Positions 37,338 to 44,698 of a DNA stretch of 64,000 bases are shown piece by piece. This DNA comes from Termitidicoccus mucosus. Its GTDB lineage: Bacteria; Verrucomicrobiota; Verrucomicrobiia; Opitutales; Opitutaceae. The notes under the pieces are model-generated. The model did not search any database. It saw only the letters and a program-made list of their open reading frames with translations, and was not told where the DNA came from. The translations under genes were made by a program, and so were the position numbers. Where the stretch lies: the NCBI RefSeq assembly GCF_038725785.1, contig NZ_CP109796.1:6696501-6760500 (forward strand). The letters are read 5' to 3'. Numbering within the stretch: position 1 is the stretch's first letter; every line of letters starts with the position of its first letter.

Positions 37338-37912
37338 GGCAGATTCCTGGGTTGAACCGGTGTCGGCGAATGGACGGCCACCGCATCCAGATTGTCACTC
37401 ATTCGTAACACTCCGCCGTCCTCTTTGGCAAACCTTGTAATGTTACATTTTTAGAAAACCCGCAGTTCCCTCTCCGGTGCGTTACCTCTCAGGTTCTCGT
37501 CGCTTCCTCAGAGGCTGGGGAAGGAGGCGGTTGGGGGTGGGCGGGAGTCGCAAGCCGGACTTCGCGGCCTTGCCTCGCACCGGACTCCGGTGCTGGCCGC
37601 TCGCCGGGCGGGGCCACCCCAGCTTTATTCCGTTTCTGTCCCCAGCCTCTTGACTGCTTCAGGTTCTCCAGTGTTTTCCTATGATGACATCCTGCGATAA
37701 CTCGTTATCGCCACTCCGACTACATTCAGGATTGTGGCTCCCCCGATTAATCCATTCATTCATCTGAACAATTTGCTTGCCAAACCAATCCATTCCATGG
37801 ATGTTTCTCCTATCAAACCCGCCGCGCCTCTATCAGCATTTATGCTGAAATGCGTAATTCGGTGGGTCTTTTTTTTGCCCGGATTCGGCGGCAGAAAACC
37901 GGAGGTGGCTTG
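37338..37912. other. Intergenic stretch with an inverted repeat
   Basis: No convincing gene was found. GAGGCTGGGGA near 37511 and TCCCCAGCCTC near 37639 form an 11-bp inverted pair around a GC-rich segment that includes ACCGGACTCCGGT. It may be a small palindromic repeat. The 3' part leads into the Abi_2 gene. Confidence 0.4.
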
Positions 37913-38908
37913 GTGATCTATAACAAAAGACCACTCACGCTCGAACAGCAGGCCGATCAGCTTATTGCAAGAGGCTTGATCGCCAGCCGAGAGACTCTTA
38001 TCCGACGCCTCAGAGTGGTAAATTACTACCGCTTGTCCGGTTATCTTCATCCTTTCCGCGTTCGCGACGCTCACAACAAACCAACCGACCGTTTCGAACC
38101 CGGCACAGACTTCAACATCATCTGGCGACGCTACAACTTCGATCGTCGCCTGCGCACCCTTCTGATTGATGCCATCGAACGCCTTGAGGTCGCCGTGCGT
38201 TCCCGGCTCGTTTACCACTTTGTTCATTCAACCAATTCAGCCGGTATTCAAATCGGCCCCTTCGGCCACCTTGATCCACTCAATCTGCTCGGCTTCAAAA
38301 CGCGCCCTTTCCTGAAAAAACTGACGCGAAATCTGAAACGCCTCCTCAAGTTCAAAGGCTTTGAACTGTCCGAACATGACGCATGGCTGGCAAAGCTGCA
38401 AAATGAACGCCAACGAGCCACCGACACATTCGTCAAACACTTTTCCCAAACCTATGGAGATTGCCACGACTACCTGCCCCTGTGGATGGCCTGCGAATTG
38501 ATGACCTGCGAAACCGCACTCCAATTCGCCCACGGCCTCGATCCTTCCATTGTCAAAAAGGCCGCAGCCGACTTTGGCTTTCCTGATCAACAATTGCTTT
38601 CTTGGACCAAGGCGATCTTCACCCTGCGCAATGCCTGCGCCCATCATGCCCGGGTCTGGAACCGGGTCATCGGCGTTAAACCATCCGTGCCGGGCAAAAA
38701 CAAAAACCCGCAATGGCATCTCGCGCCAGGCTTTGCCCCCGACCGCGTCGGGCTTATGCTCACCGTCTGCCAATTCTGGCTGGGAAAAATCAGTGTTACC
38801 AGCCACTGGAAGCAGCGCCTTTTTGCCCTCTTTGATGAATTTCCTGAGATTCCTCTTGCAGATATGGGCTTGCCCCAAAACTGGCGCTCCCATCCTCTCT
38901 GGCGCTAG
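37913..38908 (+). CDS. Abi_2 family abortive-infection protein (AbiD/AbiF-like, HEPN)
   Basis: I start at the GTG at 37913 because GGAGG lies seven to eight bases upstream and the protein then begins VIYNKRPLTLEQQADQLI, the usual start of this family. It has 331 residues, normal for Abi_2. Seen: NYYRLSGYLHPF, YNFDRRLRTLLIDAIERLE, then RNACAHHARVWNR with Arg239 and His244, the R-x4-H motif of HEPN ribonucleases. By family, such proteins abort phage infection, probably by cleaving RNA on activation. It stands alone on this strand, next to the caspase/EAD genes, which suggests a defence island. An upstream in-frame ATG at 37850 lacks a ribosome site. Confidence 0.88.
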   Translation: MIYNKRPLTLEQQADQLIARGLIASRETLIRRLRVVNYYRLSGYLHPFRVRDAHNKPTDRFEPGTDFNIIWRRYNFDRRLRTLLIDAIERLEVAVRSRLVYHFVHSTNSAGIQIGPFGHLDPLNLLGFKTRPFLKKLTRNLKRLLKFKGFELSEHDAWLAKLQNERQRATDTFVKHFSQTYGDCHDYLPLWMACELMTCETALQFAHGLDPSIVKKAAADFGFPDQQLLSWTKAIFTLRNACAHHARVWNRVIGVKPSVPGKNKNPQWHLAPGFAPDRVGLMLTVCQFWLGKISVTSHWKQRLFALFDEFPEIPLADMGLPQNWRSHPLWR

Positions 38909-39116
38909 ACTTCCCCCCTTTTCGAAAGCAGAGCATTGATTGCCAATGGTTCTAATCGGGAATCCACACCATTCTTCCTATTCGTAGCTAATTTTAATGG
39001 CACTCCTGATCAGAGTTTTTTCCCCGGCGAAAACTGTTTATTTTTAACTATTAGTCAGCGTAAAAACATCGGTTACCCAACATCCTACAATGCTTTCGAA
39101 GCAATCAAAGGTTTCG

Positions 39117-40205
39117 TTAAAACCCAAGAAGATCAGGATGATGGGGAAACTCTTCCAATGCGGCTTGGACAAGAGTTCGGCGAGTAATCGTATCGCCGCC
39201 TCCGCCTTGGCGTAAAACTTTCAATGCTGCGAACCAATTGGCACGGCCGGTTCCGTTAAGGCGCAGTCGCGACAGATCGCCGCCGGCACGCGCCCAAATT
39301 TCCTGATCCTGCGGGCCAGTCGGATAAAGCTCGGCGAGAACTTTTTCCAGACGCTGCCACGGGTCGCTTGGGTTAGCTCCAATGGTCTGGTCTGCCAAGG
39401 TCTTCTGACCACCACGATCAAGGGCTAATGGGAAATTATCTTCCAAGTCGCTTGCCTTGAAAACGGGATGCTGGAGCCCGGGGGCAGCTCCTCGAACCTT
39501 TTCGGCAACATAGTTGAAGATATCAAAAATCCGGATCAACCCGTCGCCTTGTGTGTGCGCACCGCCGCGCAAGGCAGCTACCAAGTGTTCGGTGAAAAGG
39601 CTGTTTTTTGCGCCGCCGAGCACAAGAGAAGTTTCCGATGCCCGAGAGGACGCGATCAAGACGCGGCCCCTTCCAATCGCCAAACGGACCAAGGACTTTT
39701 CGGTAAATCCCAAGTCCATATCGGGAACTTCAGCGGCGGCCTTGAACCGACCCGCGCCGGCTGAATGACAGGCGTCGATCAGGACCACCAGGCGCTGGGC
39801 GGGAATGGCCGCCAAGGCGGCGGAGAACTCTACTTCGGAGAGTGTGGTTGCTGTTAAGTCCAAGGGGGTACAGTCGAAAGGGACAAGTGCACTTTCCTCA
39901 GCCGGTGCCACTCCGAGTCGCGCGCCGTGGCCGGAAAAAAAGATCACCACAGTATCTTGAGGGTGGGTGTGGGTCGCCAGAGTAGCCAGTTCGCGGCGGA
40001 CCGCGTCGAGTGTCGCCTGACCATCCAGCAACTGGGTTACGTTCTGTGGGAGGTATCCGCAGTGTGCGGGGGAGGTAAGCACTGCGGCGATCTCGCGCGC
40101 ATCGTGAACCACCGCTGCCGGAAGTGGAGGGACCTTCGGGTAAGCCGCGATTGCTATCACCAATGCATGTCCGCCTGGGAAATTGGATGCCGTTATTGGA
40201 TTCAT
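39117..40205 (-). CDS. Caspase-like (C14/metacaspase) protease with C-terminal effector-associated domain
   Basis: The 362-residue protein starts GGHALVIAIAAYPKVPPLP, a typical caspase-fold strand. The catalytic dyad is His93 in FFSGHGAR and Cys146 in IDACHSAG. The fold continues to about residue 262. After a short linker, residues 283-360 (DPWQRLEKVLAELYPTGPQ to FPHHPDL) look like effector-associated domain 1 (EAD1), an adaptor domain of bacterial conflict systems. No membrane segment is present, so it should act in the cytosol. The gene lies 31 bp downstream of a second EAD gene on the same strand, with GGGGAAG before its ATG. Likely role: a protease recruited through EAD-EAD contact, triggering cell death or cleaving a partner upon infection. 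Function is inferred, the fold and dyad are seen. Confidence 0.88.
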   Translation of the reverse strand: MNPITASNFPGGHALVIAIAAYPKVPPLPAAVVHDAREIAAVLTSPAHCGYLPQNVTQLLDGQATLDAVRRELATLATHTHPQDTVVIFFSGHGARLGVAPAEESALVPFDCTPLDLTATTLSEVEFSAALAAIPAQRLVVLIDACHSAGAGRFKAAAEVPDMDLGFTEKSLVRLAIGRGRVLIASSRASETSLVLGGAKNSLFTEHLVAALRGGAHTQGDGLIRIFDIFNYVAEKVRGAAPGLQHPVFKASDLEDNFPLALDRGGQKTLADQTIGANPSDPWQRLEKVLAELYPTGPQDQEIWARAGGDLSRLRLNGTGRANWFAALKVLRQGGGGDTITRRTLVQAALEEFPHHPDLLGF

Positions 40206-40236
40206 TGTTTGTTTCTCTTCCCCTGTTGGGTTGGTT

Positions 40237-40635
40237 CTACCTATGTCCAGCGTGAAAAAGACCGGCGCTCTTCAACCGGCGGAGGTGTTCGTTGTTGGGA
40301 AAATCCCGCGACATTTCGTCTAGCAGTCTACCGGGTCTCGGGTCTTTGCCGCGTTGGATCAGCGCTAGCGCATCGTGCCAGCGGGCTCGTCCGGTGCCGT
40401 TTTTCTGAAGGTCGGCCGCCAACCCACCGGCCCGAGTCCAAAGTTCATCGTGGTCAGGTCCGCTTGAGTAAAGCTCCACCGCCAATTCCTCGAGAACTCG
40501 CCAAGAGGCGTCCGGGGAAGGCGATGAAAGTCCCAAGATCCATTTAGTCAGGAAACCGATCATATCTGCGCAGATTCGAAGCGCCGGTTTCACTTCGTCA
40601 CGCCCCGAACGAGCAAGCTGCACCAATCTATCCAC
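40237..40635 (-). CDS. EAD-domain partner protein, probably N-terminally truncated
   Basis: Residues 44-120 of this 132-residue product (SWRVLEELAVELYSSGPDH to FPNNEHLRRL) match the EAD of the downstream caspase: both have W-x2-LE, ELY-x2-GP, RAGG and NGTGRA-x-W. The first 40 residues contain a hydrophobic stretch (ICADMIGFLTKWILGL). The frame starts with a GTG at 40635, only six bases from an IS701-type transposase fragment, so the original N-terminal sensor or effector domain has probably been lost. It is the first gene of a two-gene operon with the caspase. Likely role: partner or bait for the caspase by homotypic EAD contact; the missing part would define the trigger. Confidence 0.75.
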   Translation of the reverse strand: MDRLVQLARSGRDEVKPALRICADMIGFLTKWILGLSSPSPDASWRVLEELAVELYSSGPDHDELWTRAGGLAADLQKNGTGRARWHDALALIQRGKDPRPGRLLDEMSRDFPNNEHLRRLKSAGLFHAGHR

Positions 40636-40640
40636 CGCGC

Positions 40641-40982
40641 GCTGCCAACGTCGGTGGAGAACCCTATCATTACTATCTGGCCCACCTGCATCGTCCCCCC
40701 ACCAAAGCGCGCTGCCTCACGCTCAGTCGCAGTCGCTGGCATATCGAGCAATACTTCCAACGCGCCAAAGACGATCTCGGGTTCGACCATTTTGAAGGCC
40801 GCTCGTGGACCGGCTTTCATCATCATCTCGTTCTCAGTGCCCTGGCCTACCTCTTCATCCTCACCGTCCACGCACGCGCCAAAAAAAACTTCTGGTGTGA
40901 CGTGGGAACAGACGCTCCGCGTGATCCAGCCTTGGCTGGTGAGGTCGACCGGCTCCTGCTTCTGTTGCGGCAGCAAATTTGA
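40641..40982 (+). pseudogene. IS701-type (IS4 superfamily) transposase, C-terminal fragment
   Basis: In frame from 40641 to the TGA at 40980-40982 the product contains RSRWHIEQYFQRAKDDLGFD and HFEGRSWTGFHHHLVLSALA, the conserved C-terminal box (Y/R...E...K...DLG) of IS701-like transposases. The N-terminal two thirds are missing; the break lies at the start of the EAD partner gene, in the opposite direction. Confidence 0.75.
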
Positions 40983-41009
40983 CGACATTTTTGTGGCTTT
41001 GACTTAACG

Positions 41010-41236
41010 GAGTAATACTAGATGGGTCAAACCCGCCGTTGCGCCCCTTTGGGGCAGGCGCGTCCGCAAGGGCCGCTGTCGCAACGCCGGGCAGAGGATG
41101 CTGGAAAAAGCGAATGCCGCCCTGTAATGGGGCGGATAGGAGTTGCAACATCACTCCATTGCGAGAGCAGGCCCACTTCCAGCGGGTAGTTCATTACGAA
41201 ACCACAGGCAGAACCAACAAAAGGGGGAAATAGCAA
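41010..41236 (+). other. Probable group II intron segment upstream of the maturase
   Basis: This GC-rich non-coding stretch contains several paired elements (for example GCCCCTTTGGGGC) and leads directly into a maturase start, ending with AGGGGGAAATAGCAA before the ATG. It is best read as the intron part before the maturase gene (domains I-IV); the 5' boundary is not visible, so it begins within the intron. Confidence 0.45.
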
Positions 41237-41635
41237 ATGAACGCGGAAAAACAAACCTCCGTGTGTGCATCCTCCGGCATGACCTCGGATTGGGAACAGT
41301 TAGACTGGCCCAGCCATGAGCGTCATGTCAGGCGGCTGCAAGCACGGCTCGTAAAGGCAACAAGGGAAAAGCGCTGGGGCAAGGTCAAGTCCTTGCAATG
41401 GCTGCTGACCCACTCGTTCAGCGGCAAGGCCCTGGCCGTAAAACGGGTGACAGACAAAACGGACATGCCCATGCCGCCGGATTTCCCGGCCCATGTCACA
41501 CTCGCCGCCAGGCTGACCCGCCTGCTGCGCCAGAGAAGCCGGCATGATGCAGGCCTCAAACTCTCCGCTGATCTCCGGGCGCTTTATATCCAGCTGGCCC
41601 TGGTTTTTGAAGAGCCGCGCCGCCCGTCTGCCTGA
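41237..41635 (+). pseudogene. Group II intron reverse transcriptase, N-terminal fragment fused to foreign sequence
   Basis: The first 74 residues (WEQLDWPSHERHVRRLQARL, then VKATREKRWGKVKSLQWLL and HSFSGKALAVKRVT) are the classic RT-0 N-terminus of group II intron maturases. After AVKRVTDK the expected NKGKxTPGVDG segment is replaced by an unrelated 58-residue tail ending at a stop. No catalytic YADD box exists, so it is inactive. Together with 5763-5990 and 36130-36540 it makes three broken intron pieces in one window. Confidence 0.78.
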
Positions 41636-41654
41636 ACGGCACTCCAGGCATGCG

Positions 41655-41806
41655 CGATCCAGCCCGCTCTCGCATTTGCCTCGCCGAGCGTCCTGACGAT
41701 CGCCTTGGTCTGCACCGCCGGTGGCAAAAATACCCATCCGGCAATTGCCCTGGTTGATGACATGGCAGATCGCGCCGGGGCATCCGATTCGCAGTTTTCC
41801 TGCCAT
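41655..41806 (-). pseudogene. REP-associated tyrosine transposase (RAYT) N-terminal remnant
   Basis: The minus strand begins MAGKLRIGCPGAICHVINQG, typical of the start of Y1/RAYT transposases. After GIF the homology continues in another frame as IVRTLGEANARAGWIAHAW, again typical. The frame shift and loss of the HUH and Tyr motifs mark it as dead. RAYTs mobilise palindromic REP sequences, which may be relevant to the many palindromes here. Confidence 0.68.
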
Positions 41807-41898
41807 GCCTCCGGCGGGTTCCTTCATTTCAGGTTCTCGCCGACAGCAAAAAGCAAAACCCAACCCCGTCCAGGTTGCCCCGAAAAGGAGGAGATCAA

Positions 41899-42006
41899 AT
41901 GGGCACAAAAAAAGCTGCGTGTTACGGGACCGGCCACCCGGTTGTGCGAATCAAAGAGGCCGGCGGCGCGCCGGGCGTGTCAATCCGTCAGTCGGACTTC
42001 GGGTAA
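41899..42006 (+). CDS. Possible 35-residue small protein with strong ribosome-binding site
   Basis: AAGGAGGAGATCAAATG gives a near-perfect Shine-Dalgarno sequence at ideal distance from the ATG. The product begins MGTKKAACYGTGHPVVRIKE and ends SIRQSDFG. It is short, matches no family I know, and its 3' end overlaps the convergent PIN toxin gene by 19 bases. It may be a truncated start of a larger gene lost by rearrangement. Confidence 0.35.
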   Translation: MGTKKAACYGTGHPVVRIKEAGGAPGVSIRQSDFG

Positions 42007-42407
42007 TGTGAAAACGCGGGAAACGCCGTCAGAATGCCGTTGTCCCGTGTGACCACCCGGGCGCCTTGCGCGGACGCCACCGTTACGAGATGAAAGTCCA
42101 TGATTTGCCCGTGGCCCTGCGCCTTGTAGAGAAAGGCGGCGGACGGCTCGGCATGGACGATTTGCCCGGGCGTCCCGCCGCCCAAAACCTCAGTCGTCAC
42201 GGCGTCCACCGCGGCCCGGGTTTTCAGCGGGCGGCCTCTCATGATGGACGTGTTCATGAGAGCGCGGATGACGCCGAGATACGTCTCCACCGTGACGCAC
42301 CAGCCGTCCGCCTTGTGCGCGTCCAGCCAAGCGCGGGAGACCGCGTGGTGCAAGTGCCCGGCATCGATGGCGGAGAGAAGGACATTGTTGTCCAAAAGCC
42401 ACTTCAC
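41988..42407 (-). CDS. PIN-domain toxin (VapC-like)
   Basis: I use the GTG at 42407, which overlaps the antitoxin stop in a GTGA junction and has GGGAGG upstream; the 139-residue product is of normal VapC size. Acidic active-site candidates are Asp6 (WLLDNN), Glu41 (TVETYL), Asp104 (IMDFHL) and Asp122 (TRDNGI), the PIN pattern of a metal-dependent ribonuclease. By family it would cut tRNA or other RNA when freed from its antitoxin. Translational coupling to the antitoxin is clear. Confidence 0.85.
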   Translation of the reverse strand: MKWLLDNNVLLSAIDAGHLHHAVSRAWLDAHKADGWCVTVETYLGVIRALMNTSIMRGRPLKTRAAVDAVTTEVLGGGTPGQIVHAEPSAAFLYKAQGHGQIMDFHLVTVASAQGARVVTRDNGILTAFPAFSHYPKSD

Positions 42408-42646
42408 GGCATTTCCTCCCAAAAGCGGTCCAGTTCCTCATCCGTAATGGGCGCCGCGCCGGGAACGGCGGCGATGATGACGCGTCCCGGACGGTTGCAG
42501 ATGTATTTCACAGCCGGCTTGTTTTTCGCCGTGGCCGGTTCGGCAAACAGCTTCTGCCGAATGTAGCTGGACACCGTCCGCCCACGGGCGGAACGGCGGA
42601 TGTCCCGGGCTTCCGCTTCGGTCACTTTGAAGGTGAATGTTGGCAT
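42404..42646 (-). CDS. Ribbon-helix-helix antitoxin (VapB-like)
   Basis: The 80-residue protein begins MPTFTFKVTEAEARDIRRSA, followed by GRTVSSYIRQKLFA, a ribbon-helix-helix DNA-binding unit (strand, helix, turn, helix). The C-terminal half ends in an acidic DEELDRFWEEMP that should wrap the toxin. It is translated just before the PIN toxin and overlaps it. The palindrome at 42652-42664 directly upstream of the start is a good autoregulatory operator. Confidence 0.8.
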   Translation of the reverse strand: MPTFTFKVTEAEARDIRRSARGRTVSSYIRQKLFAEPATAKNKPAVKYICNRPGRVIIAAVPGAAPITDEELDRFWEEMP

Positions 42647-42651
42647 GATGG

Positions 42652-42664
42652 TATTACCGTAATA
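42652..42664. promoter_or_regulatory. Candidate operator of the PIN/RHH system
   Basis: TATTACCGTAATA is a 13-base palindrome with one central base, six bases upstream of the antitoxin ATG. Ribbon-helix-helix antitoxins usually bind such sites over their own promoter. Confidence 0.55.
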
Positions 42665-43157
42665 ACTCGGCCGGGCCTGTCAAGGTGGCGGAATATGCCC
42701 TTCTGGATCAAATGCGAACCGTCGGGCGCGCCGCAATAAGGGAACCCGTAATTTTTGAGTTCCGTCGCCTCCACCATGCGCGGCTCCGTCCATTTCCGAA
42801 AAAAACTTTTAGGGCTCCTTTCAAAATCACGTCTGACAGGGAATGAGGCCGAGGTAGTTTTCCCGGACCTCAGCGCATTTCACGCCGGCAAAACGAAGGA
42901 CGGGAAGCGAATTTTCAGCCTTTGCGTCCCGGTTTTTTCCTCGCCGCCGGCTTCCCGTGCGTGATGGCCCACCCGAGCATGACGGCCTTTATGAACTCGT
43001 CCCACTCGGCCTCGTTTCCTTTTTCATGCGCGCCATCCACGTCTCCACGCTTTCCGCCGGACCGGATTTCTGGAAAGCGTCCCGCTACGGACCCGCCCGC
43101 CTGCCTGCTTACGCAGGCGGGTTGACATGGGCCGAAGTGCAACCAACAATGTGTAAC
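42665..43157. other. Intergenic stretch between two toxin-antitoxin pairs
   Basis: No gene is clearly supported. On the minus strand 42915-43060 reads EWDEFIKAVMLGWAITHGKP and a Lys/Arg tail, which could be the C-terminal remnant of a small lost gene, but the frame continues only as antisense to the antitoxin. TTGACA at 43122-43127 may be the -35 box of the following antitoxin gene. Confidence 0.35.
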
Positions 43158-43367
43158 ATGACAACCGCCACATTGAGGGAATTCCGCCACAACTTTGCCA
43201 CCGTCGAGAAAGCCGCCCGGCGCGGTCCGGTGAAAATCACGCGCCGAGGCAAGGTCATAGGCACCTACACCGCGGCCAAGAACCCCGGCAAATGGACGCC
43301 ACCTGACCGGTCGAGGCGCGTCATCAGCACAAAGGACGAAGTGGACGTGCTTGATTTCCTTGGATGA
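43158..43367 (+). CDS. Phd/YefM-type antitoxin
   Basis: The 69-residue protein begins MTTATLREFRHNFATVEKAA, then GPVKITRRGKVIGTY, the compact Phd/YefM DNA-binding fold, and ends in an acidic toxin-binding tail (TKDEVDVLDFLG). An ATG three codons earlier is possible. Its stop overlaps the toxin start (ATGA), so the pair is translationally coupled. It should bind the toxin at 43364 and repress the pair. Confidence 0.8.
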   Translation: MTTATLREFRHNFATVEKAARRGPVKITRRGKVIGTYTAAKNPGKWTPPDRSRRVISTKDEVDVLDFLG

Positions 43368-43810
43368 AAATCTATGCGGACACCTCATTTCTGGCATCTC
43401 TTTACAACGACAAGGACACCCGGCACGGTGAGGCCGTGACCATCGCGCAGGCTTGGACAAAGCCGCCGCGATTGCCGCTCACACCGTTTGGGATGCTGGA
43501 ATTGCGCAACGTGCTCTCACGCCTGCAACACAAAGGGCAGTTGCGCCCCGGCGACGCCCGTATGTGCGAGCAATTCGTGAAGGAAGACTTGCGGGACGGC
43601 ATCCTTGAACCGCGCCCGCTCCGCGCCTATGAGTGGATGGAGGCCGCGATGGACGTGACGGCCAGGGTGACGCCGCTCACCGGCACGCGCACGCTGGACG
43701 CCATGCATATCGCGCTGGCGAAGCTCAACGGGGCGAAGACGTTCCTGTCTTTCGACGCCAACCAGCGCAAGGCCGCGCAGGCGTCCGGCTTCGCATTATT
43801 GCCGGCTTGA
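43364..43810 (+). CDS. PIN-domain toxin (VapC-like)
   Basis: This 148-residue protein has the four PIN acidic positions: Asp6 (IYADTSF), Glu46 (GMLELRN), Asp112 (TRTLDAMHIALA) and Asp131 (FLSFDANQRKAA). The LDAMHIALA and FDANQRKAA motifs are hallmarks of VapC toxins paired with Phd-like antitoxins. It is expected to be a ribonuclease neutralised by the preceding gene. The ATG overlaps the antitoxin stop by one base pair set (ATGA). Confidence 0.88.
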   Translation: MKIYADTSFLASLYNDKDTRHGEAVTIAQAWTKPPRLPLTPFGMLELRNVLSRLQHKGQLRPGDARMCEQFVKEDLRDGILEPRPLRAYEWMEAAMDVTARVTPLTGTRTLDAMHIALAKLNGAKTFLSFDANQRKAAQASGFALLPA

Positions 43811-43942
43811 CGCGTCCGCGCGCGTCGACGCGTATCCGGAAACCCATTACACACGCCCCGGACTGAAACGACGGCGGTGTGTTTTGCGCCCATTTGGCGA
43901 GCCTTCCTGTGTTCCGTCCAAGCGGGAGCCCGGAAGGGATCG

Positions 43943-44112
43943 GTTTTTTGTCACTTTTTGCATAATTGAATGACATTGGAAATGAATGTTTGGTTGGTTT
44001 GGGGAACGATATTCATGAAATTGAAAAAACAAACAGCCTGGCATTGAAATGCAAACGCAAGCGGCGATGGAAAGCGGACATATCGTTGGAGGAGGAAAAA
44101 GTGACAAAAAAC
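43943..44112. repeat. Element bounded by 17-bp inverted repeats
   Basis: GTTTTTTGTCACTTTTT at 43943-43959 is exactly inverted at 44096-44112, enclosing 136 bp with no convincing gene. Such a size and structure suits a MITE-like repeat or a regulatory palindrome. No target duplication is obvious. Confidence 0.5.
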
Positions 44113-44698
44113 GCCTCCTTTGGCTCGGCCCTCCCTCATTCAGTCCCTCTTAAGCACACGGCAGTCTTTTCCAAGGTGCATTCGACAACTGATCACGGAG
44201 CGGAGTCCGGCTGGCACGATCCTTTCAACGATCCTCGGAGCCATCCTCCGATCCATGGCCGCTATCAGGTCTTCTCAGCCTTCGCCAAGTTGACGGCTTG
44301 TACATTGGCCTGCCAGATACGCGGTCTCTCCTACATGTCAGTGAAATTTTTTCGTGCCGATTATACTGTCCAAATACTGTCCATTTTAGCCTCGTCCAGC
44401 CCCGTCTGATACCGTTCGCCCAGGTCGTGGATTACCTATTAACTATCACGATATTAGGATACTTCATTGATAAAGAGATGCTTCAATCATTGGTATAATA
44501 CCAATTTTGAACGAGATCCACTCTTCTGGAGGGCCGAGCTCCGGCGGGGCCGTCGCGGTTATACGCGATTTTTTCCGCGACGGCTCCAGCAAAAGGGTGA
44601 TTTTCATTGGGAAATGGCATGATGCTTTAGGTACAGTGTTTTACATCTCTTTTATTAATCGCTTGTCTCGCCCGCTCAAAATGGGAAGAACCAAGGGG
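44113..44698. other. Long leader upstream of the two-component genes
   Basis: No gene is supported in this stretch. It is less GC-rich than its neighbours, which suits a promoter region. An inverted pair GTCGCGG/CCGCGAC lies near 44547-44583 (GCCGTCGCGGTTATACGCGA then TTTTTTCCGCGACGGC), a hairpin that could be an attenuator or a protein site. Confidence 0.4.

Noticed and set aside
42915-43460. Minus-strand frame of 181 codons across the Phd antitoxin
   Set aside because: It is antisense to a clear antitoxin; only the last 45 residues look protein-like and may be a remnant, so it is noted only in the gap entry.
44507-44698. Upstream extension of the response regulator from ATG 44507
   Set aside because: The extra 64 residues do not resemble a receiver domain or linker and the later ATG has a better ribosome site.
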